From Natronomonas pharaonis DSM 2160 (GTDB lineage: Archaea; Halobacteriota; Halobacteria; Halobacteriales; Haloarculaceae), in NCBI RefSeq assembly GCF_000026045.1, contig NC_007426.1, forward strand, positions 310,001-374,000: DNA of 64,000 bases, given 5' to 3'. Below the pieces are notes generated by a model that saw only the letters and a list, made by a program, of their open reading frames with translations, was not told where the DNA came from and did no database searches. Positions 9,698-17,686 of this stretch are shown piece after piece; positions within the stretch are counted from its first letter, which is position 1; the number at the start of each line of letters is the position of its first letter. The position numbers were made by a program, and so were the translations under genes.

Positions 9698-11233
9698 TTA
9701 GTCGTCGGCCAAGACCGGTTCGCTCTCGTCGGCGAGTAGCCGGTCGAGGGCGTCGACCATCGCCCGAACGGACGCCGTCGTGATGTCGGAGTCGGAGGCC
9801 GCAACGGTGACCGTCCGGTCGTTGCGGGACATCTCGACTTCGACGGTGACGACGGCGTCGGTGCCGCCGGTGATGGCGTCGACGTGGTAGGACTCAAGCT
9901 GTGCGTCGGCGGCGGAGCCAAGCGCCGACCGAACGGCGGCGATGGCGGCGTCGACGGGGCCGCTGCCGGTTCCGGATGCGACGCGTTCGGTGCCGTCGAC
10001 TTCCAGTCGTACCGACGCAGTCGGTGTTCCACTGCCGGAGGCAGCGGTCAGGTCGACGAGTTCGACCCGGCGGTCGTGCTCGCGGCCCTGTACTTCCTCG
10101 GCAATGGTGAGAAGGTCGGCGTCGGTGACGCGCTTGCCGCGGTCGCCGAGCCGCTTGACGCGGTCGACGACTTCGCTGAGTTCATCGTCGGTAACTTCGA
10201 TGTCGTGTTCGGCCAGCGCCGCTTCGACGCCCGCGCGACCGGCGTGCTTGCCGAGGACGAGCCGGCGCTCTCGGCCGACCTTCTCCGGCGGGTACGGCTC
10301 GTACATCGCATCGTCTTTGAGTGTTCCATCGGTGTGAATGCCAGATTCGTGGGTGAACGCGTTTTCACCGACGACGGCCTTGTTCGGGGCCAGCGGGACG
10401 CCGGTCTTGGTCGAAACCAGCTGGCCGAGGTCGTACAGCCGCTCGGTCTCCAGCGTTTCGACGCCGTAGCCGTGGTCCAACGCGATAGCGACCTCCTCGA
10501 TGGCGACGTTGCCGGCCCGTTCGCCGATGCCGTTGATGGTGCCGTGGACGAGGTCGGCACCGGCGGCGACGCCGACGAGGGCGTTTGTGACCGCCAATCC
10601 GAGGTCATCGTGGGTGTGCGTCGAGGTCGGCCCGAGCTCCGAGAGCCGTGCGTAGATATCGAGCATCCGGTCCGGCGTAGCGTGGCCGACGGTATCGGGC
10701 GCACAGATGCGGTCCGCGCCGGCATCGATAGCCGCGCCCATCAGCTCCTCGAGGAAGTCGAGGTCAGCGCGGGAGCCATCCTCGCCGAGTACTTCGACCC
10801 ACAGGCCGTGGTCCGTGGCGTACTCGACGAGTTCCACCGTCTTCTCGACGACGGCGTCGTGGGTCGTATCGACCTTCTGTTCGACGTGGCGGTCGCTGGC
10901 TGGTACCACGAGATTGACACCGTCGACACCGCAGTCGACCGCGAGGTCGATGTCGTTTTTGACACCGCGGGCGAAGCTCGTTACCCGTGCGTCAAGCCCG
11001 AGGTCGGCCACGCGGGCAATCGTCTCCCGTTCGCCGGGGCCCGTACAGGCGCTGCCGGCCTCGATGACGGAGACGTTCGCCGCGTCGAGCTCACGGGCAA
11101 TGTCGGCCTTCTCCTCCGGTGTCAGAGAAATACCGGGTGCCTGCTCGCCGTCACGGAGCGTCGTATCTAGGAACTGTACGTCTTGGTCTTCGAGGGGAGC
11201 AGTCGCTGGGTGGTCCCCGAATAGTGTCGTCAC
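9698..11233 (-). CDS. leuA: 2-isopropylmalate synthase / (R)-citramalate synthase family
   Basis: 511-residue Claisen-condensing enzyme. The N-terminal HMGL-like TIM barrel carries LDTTLRDGEQAPG, the metal-ligand motif HTHDDLGLAVTN and the GIGERAGN signature. The C-terminal allosteric LeuA dimer domain (about 390-505) is present, so feedback control by leucine or isoleucine is expected. Sequence alone does not decide whether it condenses 2-oxoisovalerate (leucine) or pyruvate (citramalate route to isoleucine). The GTG start at 11233 is supported by AGGAG eight nt upstream. A 25-codon ORF and strong hairpins precede it, suggesting leader-based control. Confidence 0.9.
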   Translation of the reverse strand: MTTLFGDHPATAPLEDQDVQFLDTTLRDGEQAPGISLTPEEKADIARELDAANVSVIEAGSACTGPGERETIARVADLGLDARVTSFARGVKNDIDLAVDCGVDGVNLVVPASDRHVEQKVDTTHDAVVEKTVELVEYATDHGLWVEVLGEDGSRADLDFLEELMGAAIDAGADRICAPDTVGHATPDRMLDIYARLSELGPTSTHTHDDLGLAVTNALVGVAAGADLVHGTINGIGERAGNVAIEEVAIALDHGYGVETLETERLYDLGQLVSTKTGVPLAPNKAVVGENAFTHESGIHTDGTLKDDAMYEPYPPEKVGRERRLVLGKHAGRAGVEAALAEHDIEVTDDELSEVVDRVKRLGDRGKRVTDADLLTIAEEVQGREHDRRVELVDLTAASGSGTPTASVRLEVDGTERVASGTGSGPVDAAIAAVRSALGSAADAQLESYHVDAITGGTDAVVTVEVEMSRNDRTVTVAASDSDITTASVRAMVDALDRLLADESEPVLADD

Positions 11234-11249
11234 GGTAGAAACTCCTGTA

Positions 11250-11327
11250 TTAGACGAGCGGTCGAATTTCTCGACCAGCCGCCTTGCGGCGACTTACTCT
11301 ATCCTCTGCCGTGTTGGGGTTCGGCAT
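11250..11327 (-). CDS. Possible 25-residue leader ORF upstream of leuA
   Basis: ATG at 11327 opens a 25-codon frame (MPNPNTAEDRVSRR...) that stops 16 nt before the leuA GTG, with the leuA Shine-Dalgarno AGGAG in that gap. A TATA-like AGTTAATCA (11357-11366) lies about 33 nt upstream of this ATG rather than of leuA. That fits a transcript whose first start codon is the leader. The peptide is rich in Arg and is not a run of Leu/Ile/Val codons, so classical attenuation is doubtful. Confidence 0.35.
   Translation of the reverse strand: MPNPNTAEDRVSRRKAAGREIRPLV
11260..11299 (-). promoter_or_regulatory. Two hairpins in the leuA leader
   Basis: The leader strand contains two adjacent inverted repeats: CGCCGCAAGGCGGC, and GGTCGA-GAAAT-TCGACC closer to the gene. 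The second ends about 35 nt before the leuA GTG. They lie inside the 25-codon ORF, so ribosome position could decide whether the hairpins form and whether leuA is reinitiated. This is inference from structure only. Confidence 0.45.
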
Positions 11328-11487
11328 GGCTGTACATTGGTAATTGGTGTCCCCCTTGATTAACTTGCTGGTTGCGTGCCTGCTGAGGGTGTGCGCCAAC
11401 TCGCGGTCTCCAAAGTAGGTGGTGATTGGGACGCGTGTGCGGGTTTTTTACAGCCGGAGCGTGGTACTGAAACACAACGCAGGAGCG

Positions 11488-14400
11488 ATGGATGGAACTG
11501 GCCCGCCGACCGAGATAGCGTGTCTCTACGTCGACGACGACGCCGCACTCGCCGAACTGACACAGGAGTTCTTGGAGCGAGAACGAGAGACGATTACTGT
11601 CGAAACGGTATCGAGTGCGTCCGAGGCGCTCGATAGGATAGACGACACCGAGTACGATGTCGTCGTCTCCGACTATCAGATGCCCGAAATGGACGGGCTG
11701 GAGTTTCTCGAAACATTGCGGGAGGACCGTGGCAACGACGTCCCGTTTATCATTTTTACCGGACAGGGACGTGAGGAAGTCGCCATGGAGGCGCTGAACC
11801 TCGGTGCCGACCGCTATCTCCAGAAGGGTGGCGACCCGACAGCCCAGTACGGCGTTCTCGCACGGGCAATCGAACAGGCCGTTGCCCACCGACAGGCCAG
11901 CGAGCGCCTCGAAGAGCAGAACCGCCGACTCGACATCACGCTCGAATCGATAGGCGATGCGGTCATCGCAACTGACGCCGACGGTCGCGTTGAGCGGCTC
12001 AACGACGTTGCGGAATCGCTGACCGGCTGGGACCGCGCGGATGCCGCCGGTCGGCCCCTGGAGGAAGTCTTCGATATTATCTCCGAGGAGACCCGACAGC
12101 CCGCCGAAAATCCCGTCGAGCAGGTCCTCGACAGCGGTGAGTCTGTCGACCTAGCTAACGGCACGGTGCTCATCTCGAAGACGGGCGAGGAACGCTATAT
12201 CGCCGACAGCGCTGCGCCGATAACCGACAACGGCGACGAGATACGCGGCGTCGTTCTCGTCTTTCGCGACGTAACAGACGAGTATGAGGCCCAACGGCGA
12301 AAAGAGCGACAGCGGGAGACGGTTGTCGACCTTTCGACGGCCCCATCGGTCGTCGACGGGGAGTTCGAGGCCGCCTGTCGACAAATCACCGAACGGGCGG
12401 CTGCCGTCCTCGGTGTTGAGCGGGCGAGCGTCTGGTTGCTGGACGGCGACGAACTCGTCTGCCGGGACTGTTATCGTCGGCCTGACGATGCGCATACGAG
12501 CGGTCGGCGGCTGGACGCTGATTGCCACGGGGCGTACGTCGAGGCCATCGAGGCGAGACGGTCGCTGGCAATCGAGGATGTCGACGCCGACGAACGGCTA
12601 TCGAGTCTTCGTGACCAGTATCTACAGCCGAACGGCGTCGAATCGCTGCTCGATGGGACTATCCGCTCCCGCGGAGAGGTCGTCGGCATCGTCAGCTGTG
12701 AGTCGACCACAGAGCAGCGCGACTGGCGTGACGACGAGGTGCGGTTCGTCGCCGAACTCGCAGACCGGGTGCGGCAGGCGCTGTTGAACGATGCGGAAAG
12801 CGGAGACGAACTGACGCGGAAAGACGAGCGGCTCCGCCACCTCTTCGAGCAGTCCCCGCTGGCGGTCATCGAGTGGACACGCGATTTCTGTGTCGACCGC
12901 TGGAACAGCCGCGCCGAGGAGCTTTTCGGCTACACGACCGCCGAAGCGGTCGGCCGGCACGCCTCGTTCATTATTCCGGGCGGCATCGAGCCGGAGGTGC
13001 AGGCCCACTGGGAGACGCTACTCGACGAAGGTGAAAACCGTTCCCGAGTCAACGAAAACAGCAGGAAAGACGGTGGGACGGTCGTCTGCGAGTGGCACAA
13101 CCGCCCGATAACGGATGACGGCGAAGTCGTTGGTGTGCTCTCGTTGGTCCGGGACGTGACCGAAGAGCGCGAACAGAGCCGGCAGTTCCGGGCGCTGGTC
13201 GAGAACACGAACGAGGCTGTCTTCATCAAAGACACTGAGGGCCGCTATGAGTTCATCAACGAGGCGGGGGCGGACTACTTCGACGCCGACCCCTCGGATA
13301 TCGTCGGCACGCACGACGGCGACCTCTTCGACCTCGACGACGACCGGCGGCTCTTGGAGGCCGACCGTGAGGTATTGTCGAGCGAAGAGCCGGTTGCGGA
13401 AGAACAGACCTATCGTATCGACGGCGAGGAATACGTCTTCCTCAGTGAGCGGCGGCCGCATTACGACGAGTACGGTAACCTTCGGGGACTGGTCGGCATC
13501 AGCCGCGATGTCACAGACAGAAAGCGGACCGAAACGGTCCTTGCGGCTGTCCATGCCGTAGCCACCGACACCGACCGCCCGTTCGACGAACGCGCAACCG
13601 AGCTTATCGACACACTCCGGGAGGCGCTTGGACTTTCCGGCGGTCGACTTATACGCGTCCAAGAAAACGAGCCGTGCAACGAGGCTGTGGTCGCGGCCGG
13701 AACGGCTGCTACGGTGGTCCATGCTGACGTGCCGTTCGAGGAGACACTCTGTGGCCGCGTCGTCGCTGACGAGGAGCCGCTGGCGACTGATGACCTCGCC
13801 GGAGCGGGGGGCAAAGCGGAGACGGCCGGCTGCCATCTCGGCACGCCGGTTTACGCCGACGGCTCGCTGTGGGGCGTCCTCTGCTTGACCGCCCCGGAGC
13901 CGCGGCCGACGCCGTTTTCAAGCACCGAACGGCGGCTCGTCGAACTCGTCGCGGAGTGGCTCGGCCAGGAACTGAGCGAACGGGAAAAGCGCCGGGAGCT
14001 CCGACGGCGGAACGAGGCGCTCGAAGACATCATCGATGTCCTCTCACACGACATCCAGTCGCCGCTGTCTGCCGCCCGCGGCCGCCTCGACCTCGCGGGT
14101 GACAGCGAGCACGTCGACCGCGCCGCGAGGTTGCTCGAAGACATCGACGTGCTCGTCGAGGACGCGCTAACGCTTGCCCAGCAAGGCTGGGAGATATCGG
14201 CGACGGAACCGCAGAACCTCGCCGCCGTCACCCGGCGCGTCTGGCAGCGACTCGACGCGGACGAGGCGACGCTTGTCGTTGCCGACGACGAACCGCTGGA
14301 GGTGGCCGCTGATGAGAGTGCGCTCGAACTCCTGCTGCAGAACCTGCTGGGAAACGCCACCGAGCACGGCGGCGAGGGCGTGACCGTTACCGTCGGCTGT

Positions 14401-14631
14401 GTGAACGACTGCGATACCTTCTACGTTGAAGACGATGGCCCCGGTATCGACCGTGCGGACCGCGAGCAGGTCTTCGAACACGGCTATACGACCGCCGGCG
14501 ACGGCACGGGGCTCGGGCTGACGATTGTACAGCGAATCGCTGACGCCCATGGCTGGTCTGTGACGGTGACAGAAAGCGATGCGGGCGGCGCACGCTTCGA
14601 AATCAGCGGTTGTGACTCGCTCAGCCTGTGA
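11488..14631 (+). CDS. Large multi-sensor hybrid histidine kinase (Rec-PAS-GAF-PAS-PAS-GAF-HisKA-HATPase)
   Basis: 1047 residues from the ATG at 11488, chosen over an upstream in-frame start because AGGAG sits just before it and the protein then begins directly at the receiver. Domains: receiver with Asp62 (VVVSDYQMPEMDG); PAS (about 150-265); GAF (about 290-440); PAS (455-570); PAS (580-695); GAF (700-850); HisKA with VLSHDIQSPLS; HATPase with GTGLGLTIV. No membrane helix is visible, so it senses cytoplasmic cues. GAF1 and GAF2 are Cys-containing (CRDC, AGC), so redox sensing is possible but unproven. Its 3' end overlaps the convergent DUF192 gene by 11 nt. Confidence 0.92.
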   Translation: MDGTGPPTEIACLYVDDDAALAELTQEFLERERETITVETVSSASEALDRIDDTEYDVVVSDYQMPEMDGLEFLETLREDRGNDVPFIIFTGQGREEVAMEALNLGADRYLQKGGDPTAQYGVLARAIEQAVAHRQASERLEEQNRRLDITLESIGDAVIATDADGRVERLNDVAESLTGWDRADAAGRPLEEVFDIISEETRQPAENPVEQVLDSGESVDLANGTVLISKTGEERYIADSAAPITDNGDEIRGVVLVFRDVTDEYEAQRRKERQRETVVDLSTAPSVVDGEFEAACRQITERAAAVLGVERASVWLLDGDELVCRDCYRRPDDAHTSGRRLDADCHGAYVEAIEARRSLAIEDVDADERLSSLRDQYLQPNGVESLLDGTIRSRGEVVGIVSCESTTEQRDWRDDEVRFVAELADRVRQALLNDAESGDELTRKDERLRHLFEQSPLAVIEWTRDFCVDRWNSRAEELFGYTTAEAVGRHASFIIPGGIEPEVQAHWETLLDEGENRSRVNENSRKDGGTVVCEWHNRPITDDGEVVGVLSLVRDVTEEREQSRQFRALVENTNEAVFIKDTEGRYEFINEAGADYFDADPSDIVGTHDGDLFDLDDDRRLLEADREVLSSEEPVAEEQTYRIDGEEYVFLSERRPHYDEYGNLRGLVGISRDVTDRKRTETVLAAVHAVATDTDRPFDERATELIDTLREALGLSGGRLIRVQENEPCNEAVVAAGTAATVVHADVPFEETLCGRVVADEEPLATDDLAGAGGKAETAGCHLGTPVYADGSLWGVLCLTAPEPRPTPFSSTERRLVELVAEWLGQELSEREKRRELRRRNEALEDIIDVLSHDIQSPLSAARGRLDLAGDSEHVDRAARLLEDIDVLVEDALTLAQQGWEISATEPQNLAAVTRRVWQRLDADEATLVVADDEPLEVAADESALELLLQNLLGNATEHGGEGVTVTVGCVNDCDTFYVEDDGPGIDRADREQVFEHGYTTAGDGTGLGLTIVQRIADAHGWSVTVTESDAGGARFEISGCDSLSL

Positions 14632-14977
14632 GTCCGTCGATGCGGACGCGGTCACCGACCGAAACCGCATCGGCCGCCCCCGCCGGCAGCTCGATGACCG
14701 TGTCTGCGACGGCACGGCCGTAGCCGGTCCAGCCCCCGAGCCGCTCGACAGCCCGCACGTCGCCGGCTTCGAGCCAGATGGCGTCGATGTCGAATGGCAC
14801 AAAGACCATATGTAGCGTTCGTGGGGCCGCCTCATCGAACGGAAACACGAGCGCGTAATCGTCGGGTATCGACCGCCGAAACATCAGGCCGAGGCCCTGA
14901 CTGACGAGACTGTCAGCGACATCGACCTTAGTCGCCAGCGGCCGCCCCCCGCCGTCGGTTTCGTGAACAACGCGCAC
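14621..14977 (-). CDS. DUF192 family protein
   Basis: 118 residues from a GTG at 14977. The core GLMFRRSIPDDYALVF and LHMVFVPFDIDAIWL is the DUF192 signature, a small beta fold with no settled function, often exported in other archaea. The frame could be extended to an ATG at 15085, but that start overlaps the start codon of the divergent gene at 15084 and adds 36 residues not typical of the family. The VRVVHETDG start matches the usual haloarchaeal N-terminus as I recall it. Confidence 0.85.
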   Translation of the reverse strand: MRVVHETDGGGRPLATKVDVADSLVSQGLGLMFRRSIPDDYALVFPFDEAAPRTLHMVFVPFDIDAIWLEAGDVRAVERLGGWTGYGRAVADTVIELPAGAADAVSVGDRVRIDGLTG

Positions 14978-15083
14978 GGTCCCGTGTGGGCTGCCGGCCG
15001 GTAAAAACCTCCCGGCGTTGTCTGCCAATACACTCCAGCATCGCTCCGGAACGCTGACGTATTGCGGCCGTATCAGTGTCGAC

Positions 15084-15608
15084 ATGGAGGAGACGCCGCA
15101 GGGGACACCGGTCGGCGTTGAGGACCCCTACGCCGTCGTCGAGCGGTGTGATTTTCTGACCGACGACGGCCGTTGCCGTGCTGCCGTCGACGGTGATGCG
15201 GCCGCGGCGGCGTTCGTCGGCGGCGAGCGCGATGACGGGCGGTGTCCGGCCGCCGACCCGGAGGGTGGTCACTCGTGGAGCGACTGCCCGTCCTTTCGGG
15301 CCAGACAGCGGTCCCGAACCTGCCGACGCTGTGGGCTGGCCGAGCGGCGGCTCGCTCACGACGACGAGCGGCCGCTGCTGGAGGAACATCATCTCCGATA
15401 CCCCGACGACAAACGCCGCGAACACAGCCACGAAATAACGGTCTATCTCTGCCGGTGGTGTCACTCGAAGGTCCATGCCGGGAGCCGTATTGACGACGAC
15501 GCCGACCCGGACCCCGAAGCGCTCGCCGAAGCGGCGCGCAGGCGCAAGCGAGAGCAGACTGAACTGGGATTCGAGTCGGCCGCGGACCGCTACGGGGAGG
15601 ACGGCTGA
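15084..15608 (+). CDS. HNH-like zinc protein of haloarchaeal type (DUF7097-like)
   Basis: 174 residues. Cysteines form several pairs: CDFL/CRAA, CPAA/CPSF, CRRC and CRWCHSKVH. The second half, LLEEHHLRYPDD...HEITVYLCRWCHSKVH, has the spacing of an HNH nuclease core (His-His then CxxC/CxxCHxxxH), so DNA binding or cleavage is plausible. I recall a conserved haloarchaeal family with this N-terminus (TPQGTPVGVEDPY), tentatively DUF7097. The start at 15084 removes a poorly coding extension. The function is unknown. Confidence 0.75.
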   Translation: MEETPQGTPVGVEDPYAVVERCDFLTDDGRCRAAVDGDAAAAAFVGGERDDGRCPAADPEGGHSWSDCPSFRARQRSRTCRRCGLAERRLAHDDERPLLEEHHLRYPDDKRREHSHEITVYLCRWCHSKVHAGSRIDDDADPDPEALAEAARRRKREQTELGFESAADRYGEDG

Positions 15609-15650
15609 CCGCACGCTGTACACCATCTGCCGGTGAACGCGTGGATTGTT

Positions 15651-15691
15651 ATATCGGATTGAAGATTCAATATAGACAGTAATACCGATAT
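15651..15691. promoter_or_regulatory. Nested inverted repeats upstream of the 15774 gene
   Basis: An outer perfect 7-bp inverted repeat, ATATCGG (15651-15657) with CCGATAT (15685-15691), encloses an inner one, ATTGAA-GA-TTCAAT (15658-15671). The stretch is AT-rich against the surrounding coding DNA and lies 83-123 nt before the small gene at 15774. It could be an operator or a transcript hairpin; no known motif is recognised. Confidence 0.5.
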
Positions 15692-15773
15692 TAGCAGCAA
15701 TTTGTCGATGGAAGACCGTGGGGTAGACAACGGATTCGTAACGCTATTAACCCTCCTGCCGGTCGGTTCTGGT

Positions 15774-15941
15774 ATGCGGGACATCCACGATGTCGCGGCG
15801 GTGGGCCGGACCGAGAGCATCCAGGAGTCCTACGACTACTGCGAGGGGGAGTCGGCCTTCATCATTGCCGATACCGCGACCGACGACGCATGGGTGGCGA
15901 TTTCGCGCGGCGACGAGGCTGCCGTCGAGGAGTGGCGGTAG
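15774..15941 (+). CDS. Small acidic haloarchaeal protein, unknown
   Basis: 55 residues (MRDIHDVAAVGRTESIQESY...), strongly acidic, with a central hydrophobic strand SAFIIADTATDDAWVAI. The ATG at 15774 is preferred over an upstream in-frame ATG because coding character starts here. It ends directly against the stop of the convergent DUF151 gene. It resembles small conserved haloarchaeal proteins, but I cannot name a family with confidence. Confidence 0.68.
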   Translation: MRDIHDVAAVGRTESIQESYDYCEGESAFIIADTATDDAWVAISRGDEAAVEEWR

Positions 15942-16385
15942 CTATCGGACCTCAAACGTATCCTGTGGCTGTCCGGCCTCGTCGAGGACCTCATCGCCGA
16001 TAAGAATCGGACAGTCGACCCGGAGGGCGACGGCGATAGCATCGCTTGGCCGGGCGTCGAAGGTCACCGTCGTACGCTCGCCGTCCGAATACCGTTCGCC
16101 GTCGATTTTCGCGAGGAATGTACTGTCCGCGAGGTCGTCGATGCGGACGCGGTCGATTGCGCCGCCGAACTCGGTGAGCATCTCGATGAACAGGTCGTGT
16201 GTGAGCGGCCGCTGGAACGGTTCGTCATCGAGTGCGTGCGATATCGATTTCGCTTGGTCTTCGCTGATGAAGATGGGAAGCGCCTCGTCTCTGGCATGTA
16301 GGACGACGACCGGTGGCCCCTCCTCGCTGTCGTCGTCTTCGTCGACGCTGACGCCGAGCCCGTGAACGGTCGCTTTGTGTGCCAT
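15942..16385 (-). CDS. Bifunctional nuclease domain (DUF151) protein
   Basis: 147 residues with the DUF151/BFN fold: VVVLHARDEALPIFISEDQAKSI, a central TFLAKIDGERY strand and the signature ARPSDAIAVALRV. Family members in plants show RNase and DNase activity; archaeal roles are untested. The ATG at 16385 gives a clean N-terminus (MAHKATVHGLGV). It is divergent from the gene at 16446, with 60 nt in between for two leaderless promoters. Confidence 0.9.
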   Translation of the reverse strand: MAHKATVHGLGVSVDEDDDSEEGPPVVVLHARDEALPIFISEDQAKSISHALDDEPFQRPLTHDLFIEMLTEFGGAIDRVRIDDLADSTFLAKIDGERYSDGERTTVTFDARPSDAIAVALRVDCPILIGDEVLDEAGQPQDTFEVR

Positions 16386-16445
16386 CACCAAGCAGTGTGT
16401 CGACCGCGACCAAAGGTTTTCGCATCGTGGCCCCCCACGACCGGT

Positions 16446-16742
16446 ATGGAAGACGGCTACGTCGTCGTTATCAAGCCGTCGGCACGGCGGGTGAGCCGAG
16501 CGGTCGGCGAGTGGGTCGCCGAGTCCGGCCGCTCCCGCGAGTTCGATTCGAAGGCGCTGGCGCGCCGGTGGGCGAAGGCGGCCGCTCCGCAAGGGAAGAC
16601 GCTGTGGGTGCAGGATGCCCATCCGCTTGACCCGTCGCCGGCTGACGGATATCTGTTGGCCCGTCGTAGTCGGCTTCGGGGCAACGAACCGGAACGCCCC
16701 GGCGAACAGGCCCCGTTGTCGACGGCGGCCGAGGACGCCTGA
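16446..16742 (+). CDS. Conserved haloarchaeal protein, unknown
   Basis: 98 residues, unusually basic for this genome in its first half (KPSARRVSRAVGEWVAESGRSREFDSKALARRWAKAAA). A strand-like segment (TLWVQDAHPLDPSPADGYLLARR) and a polar tail follow. No membrane helix or known motif is seen. The basic helical face could bind nucleic acid, which is speculation. It is followed by a T-run that may terminate it. Confidence 0.65.
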   Translation: MEDGYVVVIKPSARRVSRAVGEWVAESGRSREFDSKALARRWAKAAAPQGKTLWVQDAHPLDPSPADGYLLARRSRLRGNEPERPGEQAPLSTAAEDA

Positions 16743-16759
16743 CTGGCGAACCGGCGGCC

Positions 16760-16765
16760 TTTTTT
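16760..16765 (+). terminator. T6 run after the 16446 gene
   Basis: A T6 tract directly after a GC-rich stretch, 18 nt past the stop at 16742. This matches the oligo-T type of archaeal terminator. It could equally be part of the promoter of the gene at 16788, since it sits about 25 nt before that ATG. Confidence 0.35.
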
Positions 16766-16787
16766 GCCTCTCACTCCAATCCGGTGC

Positions 16788-17006
16788 ATGACCGAGGCTG
16801 CCGATGCCGCCGACGAGAGTCCGAGCCGGGCGAAGACGGCGACGGTGGTTATACTGCCGTTTCTGCTTCTCGGGCTCGGCAACGTCGTCCTAATCCTGCA
16901 GTGGGGGCTCAATCTCGTCTGGGGGCTGTTGCTGGTGCCGCCGGTGCTTTTTGTCAGCGCGCTCGGCTGGCTCGCGGTCCGTGGCGGCATCGGCGAGGAG
17001 CACTAG
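16788..17006 (+). CDS. Two-helix membrane protein, unknown
   Basis: 72 residues with a charged N-terminus (to about residue 17) and two hydrophobic segments (about 18-38 and 42-63) separated by a short turn. The ATG at 16788 is chosen because upstream codons are not coding-like. The stop overlaps the stop of the convergent FMN-binding protein gene by 3 bp. No family recognised. Confidence 0.65.
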   Translation: MTEAADAADESPSRAKTATVVILPFLLLGLGNVVLILQWGLNLVWGLLLVPPVLFVSALGWLAVRGGIGEEH

Positions 17007-17464
17007 CCGACCGGGGCTGGCGCATACGACTGGTCGCGGGCGACCACCGTTTCTGGCTCTACCCGGACCAAAAGCGCCGTCTCTGTCGGGTCGGCGATGT
17101 AGTCCGCAAAGCGGCGGTCCCAGCCGCTCCGGTCGGCACCGAGATACCGCGCCAGCAGCCGCTCGGCCCGGTCTCGGTTGAAGGCTTCGACGGAGCCGCG
17201 GCCGCGGATGCCGACGTGCTGGACGAGCCCGCGCTCGGCGTCGAAGTCGACGACGCCGAGCGCGCAGGCAGGCTCCTGCTCGATGCGCGCTGGGAACGTA
17301 TCAGTCGCGCTGTCGCCGAGCACCCAGGCAGTGTCGTCCTCCCAGAGATACCAGACAGGAGACTCACGGGGACCGTCGGGGTGGTGGGTAGCGAGGTGGC
17401 CGAACAGCGGCCGCGAAAGAAAGGCGTCGATGCTCGCACCGAGCGTGTTCTCGACGACATCCAT
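17003..17464 (-). CDS. Pyridoxamine 5'-phosphate oxidase-like FMN-binding protein
   Basis: 153 residues of the split-barrel flavin fold: an N-terminal helix, then FGHLATHHPDGPRESPVWYLWEDD, the typical first hairpin of this family, and a C-terminal GADRSGWDRRFADYIADP segment. It probably binds FMN or F420; the substrate is unknown. The start at 17464 (MDVVENTLG) excludes a basic extension that reads toward the tRNA gene. It lies between a small membrane protein (convergent) and tRNA-Ser. Confidence 0.85.
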   Translation of the reverse strand: MDVVENTLGASIDAFLSRPLFGHLATHHPDGPRESPVWYLWEDDTAWVLGDSATDTFPARIEQEPACALGVVDFDAERGLVQHVGIRGRGSVEAFNRDRAERLLARYLGADRSGWDRRFADYIADPTETALLVRVEPETVVARDQSYAPAPVG

Positions 17465-17511
17465 ACGGAAACGGCGACGGCAGCGCGCAAAAAGACGACG
17501 AAAGCAGCGAG

Positions 17512-17596
17512 CGCCGAGGGTGAGATTTGAACTCACGAGTCCTCTCGGACAGTTGCTCTCGAAGCAACCGCCTTGGCCGGGCTAGGCTACCTCGGC
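17512..17596 (-). tRNA. tRNA-Ser (anticodon CGA)
   Basis: 85 nt on the reverse strand. The 7-bp acceptor stem is GCCGAGG/CCTCGGC with discriminator G. The anticodon stem GTTGC/GCAAC encloses the loop TTCGAGA, giving anticodon CGA. A long class II variable arm (about GTCCGAGAGGAC) and a T arm GTGAG-TTCAAAT-CTCAC follow. The long variable arm and anticodon both indicate serine. CCA is not encoded. No intron is visible. Confidence 0.95.
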
Positions 17597-17621
17597 TCAC
17601 GAGTACGTCGGTGGCTGTCGA

Positions 17622-17629
17622 CTTTATGG
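17622..17629 (-). promoter_or_regulatory. TATA box of tRNA-Ser
   Basis: CCATAAAG on the reverse strand is centred 30 nt upstream of the tRNA 5' end, the expected archaeal TATA spacing. Confidence 0.55.
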
Positions 17630-17686
17630 GTTTCGGTCCGTGTCGGCACGCGACCGGCAAGAAAGGAAAACGGCGGAGCGGACGGG

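Noticed and set aside
9884-11170. A 428-codon open frame opposite leuA
   Set aside because: Antisense to a certain gene, with composition typical of reversed haloarchaeal coding DNA.
14978-15085. Longer DUF192 protein starting at 15085
   Set aside because: Its ATG overlaps the ATG of the divergent gene, leaving no promoter room, and the added residues do not look like the family.
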